Source: Cunninghamia lanceolata
Lineage: Eukaryota; Streptophyta; Pinopsida; Cupressales; Cupressaceae
Length of the DNA stretch: 64,000 nucleotides
Assembly: GCA_027924645.1 (NCBI GenBank)
Contig: BSBN01000213.1
Coordinates: 31,436,501 to 31,500,500, forward strand
Reading direction: 5' to 3'
The notes under the pieces were generated by a model. It saw nothing but the letters and a program-made list of their open reading frames with translations. It was not told where the DNA came from and ran no database searches. Positions 49,101 through 59,579 of the stretch are shown here, piece by piece (the stretch's first letter is position 1; each line of letters opens with the position of its first letter). Both the position numbers and the translations under genes were made by a program.

Positions 49101-49380
49101 TGCATCTAGTCTCTTGGTTGTAATGATCAGCACATTCCCACATAAGCTCGGCACTTGGCAAGGCGGGCGGAAAACAAGCTGCTTGAACAATCCCATTGCG
49201 AAGCATCTCATGGATAACCTTGGAGTGAGTTGGCTTGTAGAGCTCCCTCTTGATCTCCTCCATGTCGATGTGACCCAAGTTGGTGTCACTCACGTTCCTC
49301 CACTTGGACATGATCTTCGTCTCCGGCATGACTCCTTGCTTGTCGCTCTTAATCAAGGCTTGCCTTTCTTTCGCATTCAT
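46162..49380 (-). CDS. Orphan 1073-codon ORF with one in-frame TAG
   Basis: A single minus-strand frame runs from ATG at 49380 to TAA at 46162, broken only by a TAG at 46741-46743 (ETVA*LLERL) that fits a CAG to TAG change. Residues 1-480 are globular and basic, with many Trp/Tyr. One part (EVLAHLRREAIAETFNIP) recalls, weakly, plant transposon-associated mobile-domain proteins. Residues 500-720 are low-complexity Ser/Glu/Gln with a Lys-Arg cluster (KRKHLDD...RKKTK) that could be a nuclear signal. Residues 780-900 form a probable coiled coil (EEREFEELEESVSVVRERL). No RT, integrase, helicase or known transposase motif is seen. A TATA-like box lies about 310 bp upstream, and a tandem array lies further upstream. 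Function unknown. Confidence 0.7.
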
Positions 49381-49691
49381 CCTCTACCTCTTCCTACAAG
49401 ATAAGACAACACATGTCACTAGGCTGATGTGACCTCTTAAAATATGAATTTTTTACTATTTACCCTATCTCCTTGTGCATGTGGGATAAAAAAAATGATT
49501 AATTTCAAAATAACATACCTTAGAAAAAGCAGATTTTCTAAAAAAAATCAGAAATTTGGAAAATTTGACTTGAAAAAAATTGTGAACTTTTGACCTTTTC
49601 CTTGGAATCTGCTGCTGCTCCTTGCTGCTCTGCTGTAAAAATCAGAATTAAATTGGATTTGAATTTAAAAAAAATACAATTTTAAACCCTC

Positions 49692-49703
49692 TTATATATA
49701 AAA
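49692..49703 (-). promoter_or_regulatory. TATA-like element upstream of the orphan ORF
   Basis: On the minus strand TTTTATATATAAG lies about 310 bp before the ORF start codon. The sequence is near-palindromic, so orientation is set only by its position. Confidence 0.45.
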
Positions 49704-49799
49704 CACTGCTTTTACTTCAAGTAGGTCGGCCTAGTGTGATGAGGTCGGCCTAGGAGGAGGTAAATTTCATGTTTTTTAGACATTTTCCATGTCTTCATG

Positions 49800-52700
49800 C
49801 TCAGAGCGCCCTGCTAGGGCGGGTTTGGATGCAGTGTGTGGAGGATTTCATGTGGAGACATGAGGTGATATTATCCATGTGTGGGGTCTAAATCCGCCTA
49901 GGAAGGGCGGGATTCAAGGATGTGTATGGACTTTTTCTTAGTGATTTCTTGTTGTTGTTCATTTCCTCCTTTGAAGTTAAGTGAGATGTATAGGATGTTT
50001 GATGCCTTTGTTTATGAGACATGATGAAACCATTTGAAAAGGGCGGCTTTGAAGATGATAGGTGGATGAAATGGTGTGAGGGACTTGGTGTTGTCCTTGT
50101 GGAAGGCTCAAGGCCGCCTTGCATAGGAGGTTTGGAAGGTAAAGTAAGGATTTGATGTTCATTCCTCCCATTTGATAAGTCTTCTCTATCAATCTAAACG
50201 CTTAGTGGAATCTTGAGATACTTATGAATATGAAGACACATACTAGATGTTGGATGATAATGTCCATGTGTCTTGGTGAATACCGCCTAGGTAGGGTGGG
50301 ATTAGGGATGTTGTTTGGAATTTACAAGTTAGAACCTTTTGAACCTCTCCATACATGATCACCTCATCATTGAAGTGCTTTGCTTCATTAGTTCATTGAT
50401 TTCTCTTTGTAATTTCAGTTGTCGTCTCCCCTAGGCGGATTTAGAGATAGCACATGGAGGATTTCTTGTGAAGGCAACATTGTCCAGAGGAAGGTTCCAA
50501 GACCGCCTAGGATGGGCGGGTTGGAAGGGTAGGTATGGATTTTGCAATATTTGGACACTTCTCTATCTTAACCTTTAACACTTTTCTTCCATCTCCATGA
50601 TTTAGTGACTTCCAAACTTCCTTCTTCCTAGAATGATCTTCATTATCTCATCTCTTGAGTATGATCAGAACTTGCAAGTTATCCATATGCCTTCTTCTCT
50701 CCTAGGTGGGTTTGAGGTTGATGTATGGAGGATATCATGTAAAGCAGATAACTTTGTCCAAGTGAGGGTCCTAAATCCGCCTAGGAAGGGCGGGATTCAA
50801 GGAGATATGTGGATTGTTATCACTTAATGTTCATTCCTCTCCTCATTGAAGACCCTTCCCTTGAACTTGCCCAAGACTTAGCCGCTTTCAAGATGCTTGT
50901 GATGAGAGAAGGTAAGCTTTGAGATGTTAGATGATGATGTCCATCTGCATAGATGAAGTCTACTTAAGAAAGGTGGAATTGGAGTGTTTGTATGGAGAGA
51001 TGTATGTGAAGACATGAATGAATCCAAGACCCCTTCTTGAGACCGCCCAGGAAGGGCGGGTTTGGGCACATGGTGTGGATTCTCTGTCTATAACATCTTT
51101 TCCTAACCTTGATGATCTCCCAAACTTGTCCTTGTATGACTTAGTGTTGGTGAATGATTGATGGAAGTCAGAAGACAAATTTGGAATGTTTGATGAACCT
51201 TATCCACATATCAAGGTGAAATCCGCCTGGGCTAAGTGGTATGGAGGATGTCATGTTGAGTGGACGATATAATCCCTTTAAACTTGCCTTGTCCTCCCTT
51301 AAGGATTTCCACTTATCATTGACTCAACATTGCAACTTATGTCATTCTTCACCTAGGGCGGGTTTGAGCATGTTGAGTGGAGAATATCATGTGAAAGGTG
51401 ACACTATCCACAGACACCCCTTGAGGCCGCCCAAGTAGGGCGGCTTTGGAGATACCCCTTGGATTTGCTTTCAAAATGTCTCAAAAATGTTCAATCTTAT
51501 GCATTTTCATCCAACCTACATGATCTCTTTTGTACTTGAACTCAAAATATTTCAAAATCTGATAAGTCTCTTCCTTGAGCGGGTTCAACTGAGTTGTATG
51601 GAGAGTGTGATGTGCAGGTGATGAAGGTGTTTAACCCTGGAGCTCAAGGCCACTCATGTAAGGCAGGTTTAGGAGTATGATGTGTATTTCAACACTTAGA
51701 AACTTCTTAGCCTCTGGACTTGACTCTCTTTCCCTTGTGATATCATCTTGATCATTCTCATCTAACGACCTTGCAAATTGCATTGTCCTTCATCTTGGGC
51801 GGGTTATGAGTAAGTGTTTGGAGAATTTCATGTTCCAGGTGACATAGTCCACAAGGGGCTCTTGAGGCCGCCCAAGTAGGGCGGGTTTGAGGGTGTAGTG
51901 TGGATTTTGGCACTTAAGAACTTCTCACCCCTTGAGCTTGACTCTAACTTACCTCTCCTTGGCATACCTTGATCAAACAAACCTAATAGTGTGTGTTACC
52001 TTTCATCCTGAGCGGTCCTAGAGAGAGTGCATGGAGGATTTCATGTGTTTGGTGATGGAATCCACAAAGACCCCTTGAGGCCGCCCAGGAAGGGCGGGTT
52101 TAAGGGTGTCCTTTGGATTTTGCCTTAAAACTTACTTGATGTATTCAAACCTCAAGTTTTTTCATTCAAACTCCATGATATTCCAATGCTTTGTGGTTAA
52201 AAGACTTCAAAACTTAATACTTCCTCCAAGGGCGGGTTTGGAGACACTGTCTGGAGAGTTTCATGTAGAGGAGGTAAAGTTGTCCATAAGACCCTCTTGA
52301 GGCCGCCCAAGTAGGGCGGGTTTGAGGGTAGCCCTTGGATTTTGACTCCTAAAGCATTCTAAAACCTTCAAATTTCCATCAATCTTTATCACCTTCTGAT
52401 GTTTTGTATTGAAACACTTTGAATTTTACACAATCTTACCTAGGGCGGGATTGGAAGCACTGTCTGGAGAGTATCATGTGGTGATGATGACAATGTCCAT
52501 GTGACGATGCTAAAGCCGCCCAGGAAGGGCGGGTTCAAGAGTGACACTTGGAATATTGCCTATCATCCACTTGACTTCACTCAAACTCATAAACCTTACT
52601 TACAGATCACCATACCTTAGTGTTTTGTACATGAAAACCTCAACATTTAACCATTTTTTCTCTAGGGCGGTTTTGGGAGCAGTGTGTGGAGAATTTCATG

Positions 52701-52920
52701 TGGCAGGCAAAATTGTCCAAGACCACCTCTTGAGGCCGCCCAGGTAGGGCGGGTTGGGAAGTAATGCATGGAATTCACCTTCAAAAGCTCTTAAAAACTT
52801 GCAACCTCTCTCCTAGGGCGGATTTGAAGACTTAGTCTGGAGAAAGTGCGTGATCACAACCTTGAATCCAAGACCCCATGCCAGGGCCGCCCAGGTAGGG
52901 CGGGTTTAGAAGGTGTGCTT
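49800..52920. repeat. Tandem array of about 218-bp units with a GC-rich hairpin core
   Basis: About 14 diverged units occur. Each has a half with TAGGGCGGGTTTGGAG...TGGAGAGTTTCATGTG and a half with GAGGCCGCCCAGGTAGGGCG, the latter being a hairpin CCGCCC/GGGCGG. Successive hairpins occur near 51437, 51655 (degenerate), 51878, 52090, 52312, 52525 and 52746, giving steps of 212-223 bp. Units to the left (49800-51100) are more diverged and irregular. Between cores the sequence is ordinary, AT-rich and poorly conserved. No coding potential is convincing. Confidence 0.88.
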
Positions 52921-52960
52921 GGAATGCAAGTGTCGTCGCCATATCGGAAATGTCCTGAAT

Positions 52961-53017
52961 GGAAGTATATTGAAAATATGTTTAACTTATACTTTAAATA
53001 TTTATCAATATACTTCC
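52961..53017. repeat. Long inverted repeat (57 bp)
   Basis: The arms GGAAGTATATTGA (52961-52973) and TCAATATACTTCC (53005-53017) are perfect 13-bp inverted repeats. With one bulge the stem extends by AAATAT/ATATTT. It lies just right of the 218-bp array. It could be a tiny foldback element or a structural end of the inner block. Confidence 0.85.
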
Positions 53018-53284
53018 AGGATGTTTGAGATGGGTCCTGGATCCATAGGATTTAGCATGCAGATTCTAGATTTCTGAGGATCCACCAGATTTCAGACTTA
53101 GTCATTTTTTCAGGATTTTCAGGATATCAGACTTAGTCATTTTCAGGGTCTCAGTGACATGCATCAGGATGAAGGCATATAGACCTCTTGGCAAGAAACT
53201 GTTGAGACTTGCATACACAACACTATCAAAGTCATACAAGCTCAGAGGAAAACTAAACCTAGAGCAAAACAAAGCGAGAAAGCA

Positions 53285-56116
53285 AAAAAAAAGAGGGGGT
53301 CCCCATTTGCAATGGGGCGATGTGTGATGAGGTCACAACACTTCACATACCTGGAAAAGGTGTTGATCCTTGTAAAAATGATGTAGAACGACATGAAGCT
53401 GTTAAGGAGCAAGAAAGAGCTAATTGGAAAGTGTCTCATTTCAGCTCTCATGTTTCAACAACAGGGGCATCTACTGCAAGTCAATATCAAACTAGAAAGT
53501 CGGAGATGGATGTGTCTTCTAGAGATGTGACAACAGAAGATTTAGCAGGGGGATATTCTCGCTAGAGATCACACATTGGCAGCTCAAACCCCATTGGAAG
53601 ATTATTTGATGTGCAAGGTCGAGAAGCAGCTGATGAAGCAATTGCACGCTTCTTTTATGCAAATGGAATACCATTTAATGTTGCTCGCTCACCTTTCTAC
53701 ACTGAGATGGTCCAAGCCATCAACAATGGACCATCTAGATATAAGCCACCTAGGTATCAAAAGCTTCACACTGCTCTAATTGGTAAAGAAAAAATTCTCT
53801 AATTGATAAAGAAAAAATTCGATTAGAGCAACAAACTGCACCAATGAAAAGAGTGTGGTCTATAGAAGGATGCAGTATTGTGAATCGTGATGGATGGGTG
53901 GACAAATGCTAGAAATCGTCCACTACTTAATATCATGGTAACATGCAACAAAGGGCCTTATTTTTTGAAGCCAATAGATTGTTCAGGGCAAGAAAAAAAT
54001 GCAGAGTTCCTTCATAATCATCTATGTGAGGGCATTGAGGAGGTGGGGGCATCACATGTAGTCCAAGTTGTTACAGATGCTGCCTTTGTTTGTAAGGCAA
54101 CAGGCATGTTGGTGCAGAAAAAGTATAGGCATATATTTTGGGCACCATGTTGTGTGCATTCGTTGAATAATGCACTCAAAGATATTGGCAAGTTCCAGTG
54201 GATCTCAGATATCATTGAAAAGGGCAGAAAAATACAGATGTCCATATGTAACCATCACCACACACAAGCCATTTATCAAAAATTTCCCAAGGTGGAACTT
54301 CTCAAACCTGCTGATACATGGTTTGCTTCTTATTTTATTCTTCTTGAGCGTCTCCAAGAAGTCAAGGAGCTTTGAGTTCAACAGTAGTTAGTGATGCATG
54401 GGCATCTTGGAGACAATCTACATCAGATACTGCAGTTGAAGTGAGAGGTATGGTCCTTGATGCCAATTTTTGGGCTGATGTTAGATTTGTTGTGGACTTT
54501 ATTAAGCCCATATGTGAGGTGATCAAATTTGCAAATTCAGACAAGCCATGTTTGGGAGAAATTTATGAAGAAATAGATTCCATGTGTGAAAGAATTAAGA
54601 AAATAACAGATGCAAGAGATCCTTCTCTATATCCCTTCTTAGAAGAAAAGATAGATGGAAGATGGAAAAAACTTAACACACTCCTTCATTGTGTTGCCTA
54701 TGCCTTAAATCTTAAATGGTATGATCTACAAGTGACCAATAAGAGGGCTCCATATGAGAATAGAGAGATAATGAAGAGTTCCTTCATAATCAGCTATGTG
54801 AGGGCGTTGAGGAGTTGGGGGCATCACATGTAGTCCAAGTTGTTACAGATGCTGCCCTTGTTTGTAAGGCAGTAGGCATGTTGGTGCAGAAAAAGTATAG
54901 GCATATATTTTGGACACCATGTTGTGTGCATTTGTTGAATAATGCAGTCAAAGATATTGGCATGGTCCAGTGGATCTCAGATATCATTGAAAAGGGCAGA
55001 AAAATACAAATGTTCATATGTAACCATCACCACACACAAGCCATTTATTGAAAATTTGCCAAGGTGGAACTTCTCAAACCTGTTGATACACGGTTTGCTT
55101 CTTATTTTATTCTTCTTGAGCATCTCCAAGAAGTCAGAGGAGCTTTGAGTTCCACAGTAGTTAGTGATGCATGGGCAGCTTGGAGACAATCTACATCGGA
55201 TACTGCAGTTGAGGTGAGAGGTATGGTCCTTAATGCCAATTTTTGGGCTAATGTTAGATTTGTTGTGGACTTTATTAAGCCCATATGTGAGGTGATCAAA
55301 TTTGCAGATTCAAACAAGCCATGTTTGGGAGAAATTTATGAAGAAATAGATTCCATGTGTGAAAGAATTAAGAAAATAACAGATGCAAGAGATCCTTCTC
55401 TATATCCCTTGCTAGAAGAAAAGATAGATGGAAGATGGAACAAACTTAACACACTCCTTCATTGTGATGCCTATGCCTTAAATCCTAAATGGTATGATCT
55501 ACAAGCGACCAATAAGAGGGCTCCATATGAGGATAGAGAGGTAATGAAGGGATTTTGGGCTGAAATAAAAAAGTTTTATGGTCGAGGTGAGGATGCTTCA
55601 ATTATGAGGACTCAATGGAATAAGTTTTCACGTGGGCATGGTGAGTTTTCTTCCGTGGAAGCCATATATGATATGCATGCAAAGAAAGACCCTATAGAGT
55701 GGTGGTGGAACCATGGAGGTGAAACCCATAAATTGCAATCATTTGCAATAAGATTGTTCTCACAAGTAGCCAGCTCTTCATCTTGTGAGAGGAATTGGAG
55801 TACTTATGGTTTTATTCATTCATTGAAGAGGAACCGGTTAGGGTCATAGAAAGCGAAGAACCTAGTGTACATTCATAGCTCACTTCGCCTTCTCTCTCAT
55901 GTAGAACCTAGGTACAAGGAGGGACCTTCAACAAAATGGGACCAAAGTTCACCTAATGGAGAAGTTGCAGCCTTGCTTGATGATGTGGTTTAAGCAGATG
56001 GCCTCAGTGATTTACCCCCAATTCTACTACCATCAGAGAAACCTGAGCTTGAGAGTGATGAGTATTTGGAGAGCATCATAGCCGGGGACTTAGAGATGCA
56101 TGACATAGATTTTTGA
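53285..56116 (+). pseudogene. hAT transposase body, decayed and internally duplicated
   Basis: The frame resumes as GAMCDEVTTLHIPGKG. It then covers the conserved hAT N-terminal core (DEAIARFFYANGIPFNVARS, about 53630), the catalytic region (DGWTNARNRPLLNIMV; HVVQVVTDAA; FWAPCCVHSLNN), and the C-terminal dimerisation domain (DPIEWWWNHGG...LQSFAIRLFSQVASSSSCERNWS, about 55690-55805). The tail ends LESIIAGDLEMHDIDF before TGA near 56116. Several frameshifts and stops occur (near 53564, 53800 and 54374). The catalytic part is present twice in tandem. It would have cut and pasted its own family; it is now inactive. Confidence 0.9.
54003..55546 (+). repeat. 772-bp tandem duplication inside the hAT transposase
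   Basis: Unit 1 (54003-54774) and unit 2 (54775-about 55546) both start AGAGTTCCTTCATAATCA. Both encode the segment from FLHN(H/Q)LCEG to NKRAPYE(N/D)RE. They are about 95% alike by eye. Unit 1 lacks one base near 54365, so the frames differ. Confidence 0.95.
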
Positions 56117-56463
56117 TTTCTGATTTTTATTTTTTATATGCATATCAGCCTACCAGGATATGAACATTTTTGAATTTCAATATGTAATATCGATATGTAG
56201 TATGAAACTTTTTGACATTTGTGTGTTTAAACTTCAAAGTTAATGTTAAACTTTACTAGTTCTCTTGTTTTGAAAGTTCAATGTCATGATATTTTAAATT
56301 TTAATGTTAGCATATTAATATATTTTTAAAATTATTAAATTATATTTTTTTTAAAATGGCATCTCCAAGTACCCCCCGTCTCTTGTTTTTCAAAACTAGA
56401 CGTACCAGTACAGGTACCAGTCTCCCCTACCAGTACCAGCCTCGGTGCAACCTTGCAAAATAC

Positions 56464-56568
56464 ACCAATGCACCTCCGAACCTCAATTCATCTTCCAAAA
56501 ATTTCAGAGTGTGAAAACCCACCCATCTATTCTCTAATGGTGACCACTCTGAAAATGGGGACATTACA
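56464..56568 (-). repeat. Solo LTR H, proximal segment
   Basis: The remaining 105 bp of H after the hAT TSD ends GGGGACATTACA on the plus strand (TGTAATGTCCCC on the minus). The following CTCTG (56569-56573) pairs with CTCAG at 39658-39662. Confidence 0.82.
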
Positions 56569-56573
56569 CTCTG

Positions 56574-57088
56574 AAAGACAATCTCATGCATGGTCAAAAC
56601 CAGTAGAAATTTTATGCAGATCAGCACCGTGTTGAGCACACCTTTGAGGTGGGAGACATAGTTTATTTGAGATTGCAGCCTTACTGTCAGTCCACTCTCA
56701 AGAAGAGTGGAGCAGAAAAGTTGAAGCCACTTTTTTATGGACCTCTCAAGGCCAAGAGGAGAGTTGGTGAAGTGGCTTATGAGATGGAACTTCCTGTGAA
56801 CAGCAAGGTTCACAATGTTTTTCATGTGTCACGCCTCAAGAAGGCTCTTGGACACAATGTGGTAGCTTCTTCTAAATTGCCCCCATTAGATGAGGAGGGC
56901 AACCTTGTGTTGATTCTGAAAAGAGTGTTGGAGTTCAGAGAACGAACAGTAAGGAAAAGGACTGTTAGTGAGTATCTGATCAAGTGGAATAACCTACCGT
57001 TGGAGGATGCTACATGGGAAAATGAGCAGATCTTGCAACATCCTGAGTTGTAGTTGCTTGAGGACAAGAAACTTTGGGGAGGGAGAAT
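56574..57088 (+). pseudogene. Gypsy-3 integrase C-terminus, chromodomain and polypurine tract
   Basis: Coding resumes where LTR H cut it (DNLMHAQNQ-like, QKFYADQHRVEHTFEVGD). A 134-codon open stretch (56649-57053) carries LQPYCQSTLKKS, the GPY/F-like FYGPLKAKRRVG and the chromodomain-like EYLIKWNNLPLEDATWENEQ. It ends at TAG (HPEL*LLED, where gypsy-1 and -2 have R). The purine tract TTTGGGGAGGGAGAA precedes the 3' LTR. Confidence 0.93.
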
Positions 57089-59001
57089 TGTAATGTCCTC
57101 TTTCCGTCAGTGATTATCATGGTGACTGTTAGCCTTATTCCTTTCTTTCCCGAAGGCTAACTAGGTAAATTTAAGGGAATGTTTTTTAAAAAGAATTAAA
57201 GTAAGTTGTCATGGGTCTAACTTTATATTTATTCATTTGACAACTTATGTCTTTTTAAAATACAATTTCTTGTCTAAGTGAGTGATTAGACTTTGGTGGG
57301 CCCCTCTTAGTTGTGGCATCCAAGAAAAGGAGATAATTAATTGTTTAGTGGGCGTTCAAATTGATGGATGAAATATTATTTTTTATTTTAGCACTGGGCG
57401 CCCTATCTAGACATTATAAAATGATTTTGCAAGCTCATTTGGAGGTTTCATGCCTTGGAAAATATTTTTCTTCTCCCATTAGCTTGTGCTGTTGAGTAGA
57501 GTATTCTTGGGGTTGTTTAGCCTCAAGCAGATTGCTGGTTTCAATAGTGAAATATCTACCCTAGCTGGTACAGTGTGGTTTTCATCCAAAAATCACAAGG
57601 AGCTTCAATGGAACCCAGTTGCAGCGTATTTGGTTTGAGTTTGTTTGATGTGTTTTGATGGTGTTTTGGTTTTGTGTGGATTCAGTATATATTTTGGGTG
57701 TGAATTTAATTTGTTGTGAAAGTTTTGAAGGATTTTACTTTCAACTGGTCTGCAATCCAAAATTCATAAGCATCCTCTACCTGATGATGGATCACTGAGT
57801 GTGATCCGAAATGTTGAAGCAAAGAAATACACAGTTTAATCCAAAAGCACTTCTATCGCGTACCATTTCTTCCTGGCAGCTGTACAAATCTGATCGCCCT
57901 GATAAGAAACCTTGTCGAAATGAAGAAAATTTGCAATGGTAATTCATTTCTATCCTAGGCAACCAGATTCCATGCAAATTTGGAGTTTAAGCTGCAAGTA
58001 ATGCCCAGAAAGAACAAGCCGTACACTCTGGTACAGGCCATACCATGGTGATAGGGGGATGTGAGCATGTGGTCAATAAATCGTTGTCTATTGGTGATGT
58101 TTTCTTCCTCCAAAATGAATGCCTAGCTTGGTAACAAACTTTACATAGGGTTTTTTGAGTTATTTCTATGGAATCTTGGAGTTTTGAGCATATTAGTGGT
58201 TTTCTATGTTGCTGTACCTGCTGTACCAGCAAGGTACAGTTCTGATTTTTAATGCTGAACAGTAGTTGTCGGATTTCAGAGTGTTAGCAGCAGTTGAGAG
58301 TGAGTTGGAATGTGTGCATGACAGTGATATGTTCAGTGGTGGCAGTTTTGGGTGTTATGACAGCAGAACCAAGCCTTCTGGAGGTGTTTACAATGATTTT
58401 CTGATGCGTGTTCAGTCTGATATACATTTGCAGCAGTGACAGAAGAGGGTCTAGACTCCAGCAATTCAATCATGTATGAAGGAGGCAATTGTGAGCTTCT
58501 ACCTTGATTCCCTTTCACTTCTAAGCTCTAACAATTGTTGCAGCAATGTTATATTGCTTGAGTCTCTGAATTTGAGTTTATATCAGGAACTGTTCATGAT
58601 CCAATACGTGTTGTGTTGCATTTGATAATTTCATGTAATTATTGGATGGTAGTACCACCAGTATATTTGCATTGTGCATGACATTTTGTAACCAACTAGT
58701 TGGTTCACCGCCAGTTCACACAACTTCATACCCACAGCCCATTTGGCATGAACAAGCTAGCATATCTACCCTTTGGGTTTGAGTCATGCTTAGAAATTCT
58801 GCTAGTGGCTTTTACACATTCCCACTGAACAAGTTGATGTTTATTAATTGCTACACTAGTTGAATTGATGCTTGCATCTGAGACACTGTATGCTCTCACC
58901 TTGCCCTCTCCGGGATCTTGGTGATCAAAAGGTGAATTAGAGTTTGTTTGTGCACTCAATTTCAATTAAATTGTTTTGAAAAAACTAGGGTGGTTATTAC
59001 A
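57089..59001 (+). repeat. 3' LTR of gypsy-3
   Basis: It begins TGTAATGTCCTCTTTCCGTC and ends GGTGGTTATTACA, 1913 bp, followed by the TSD copy TGGTA (59002-59006). A segment of about 110 bp (57749-57858) is absent from the 5' LTR, while the flanks match on both sides. Confidence 0.94.
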
Positions 59002-59006
59002 TGGTA

Positions 59007-59579
59007 GTCATGTTTGTTGATCCAAATTAATCAAGGAAGTCGGTTGCTGTCAATCTCAGTTTTCCTTGCATTGTGATTAGATTGTAATTTTGGATGATCC
59101 TACACCAGTTTAGATTTGCTTATTGCTCGGATGGTTATGCCGCCAGCTCATAATGAATTCTGGTTTAAGCTTAATTGTTTATTTGTAAAATTGGATGGTA
59201 TACTACCAATTGGTTAGCATTGGCATTACATTATCAGCCATTTTGGCTTGACTAGATCCGAATGATATAGTCCGCCATTTTGGCATTGATGCAATTCCAC
59301 TTGTTATCTGCCAGCTAGGCATTGATCGGAATTTGCATATCATTATCGGCCAATTTGGCTTGAGCGGTTTTGTTACATTCTCTGCTAGTTTGATATTGTT
59401 TGTAAATTGGTTGGCTTGCCGTCAGTAAGTTGCATTGTTCTATTATTGTCCTCATCCCAGTATCCGTATATTCTCACCTTGCCAACATCGAGATTTTGGT
59501 GATCAAAAAGAGTTAGGGTTTGAGTTGATTTTGAAAAAATTGGTGAAATTGTGCTAACAATCCAATTAGGGACATTACA
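59007..59579 (+). repeat. 3' LTR of element X, last segment
   Basis: X sequence resumes at GTCATGTTTGTTGATCC, matching 14580-15172 in the 5' LTR. It ends TTAGGGACATTACA at 59579, the right boundary of the whole nested locus. The bases just after (AATTA) would be the X TSD; the partner is outside the window. Confidence 0.92.

Larger units (their letters stand above)
44258..56455 (+). mobile_element. hAT-superfamily DNA transposon (12.2 kb, split by an inner block)
   Basis: It is bounded by inverted ends CAAGGTTGCAC-GGAG (left) and CAAGGTTGCACCGAGG (right, inverted), with a perfect 8-bp TSD CAAAATAC (44250-44257 and 56456-56463), the hAT signature. It encodes a BED zinc finger near the left end (45001-45165). 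The transposase body follows at about 53285-56116, with a hAT dimerisation domain. Between them lies an 8-kb block of different origin. Stops, frameshifts and an internal 772-bp duplication make the transposase inactive. Confidence 0.92.

Noticed and set aside
49800..52920. CRISPR-like array
   Set aside because: Units are about 218 bp, diverged and adjacent, in plant nuclear DNA. Repeats and spacers of CRISPR size are absent.
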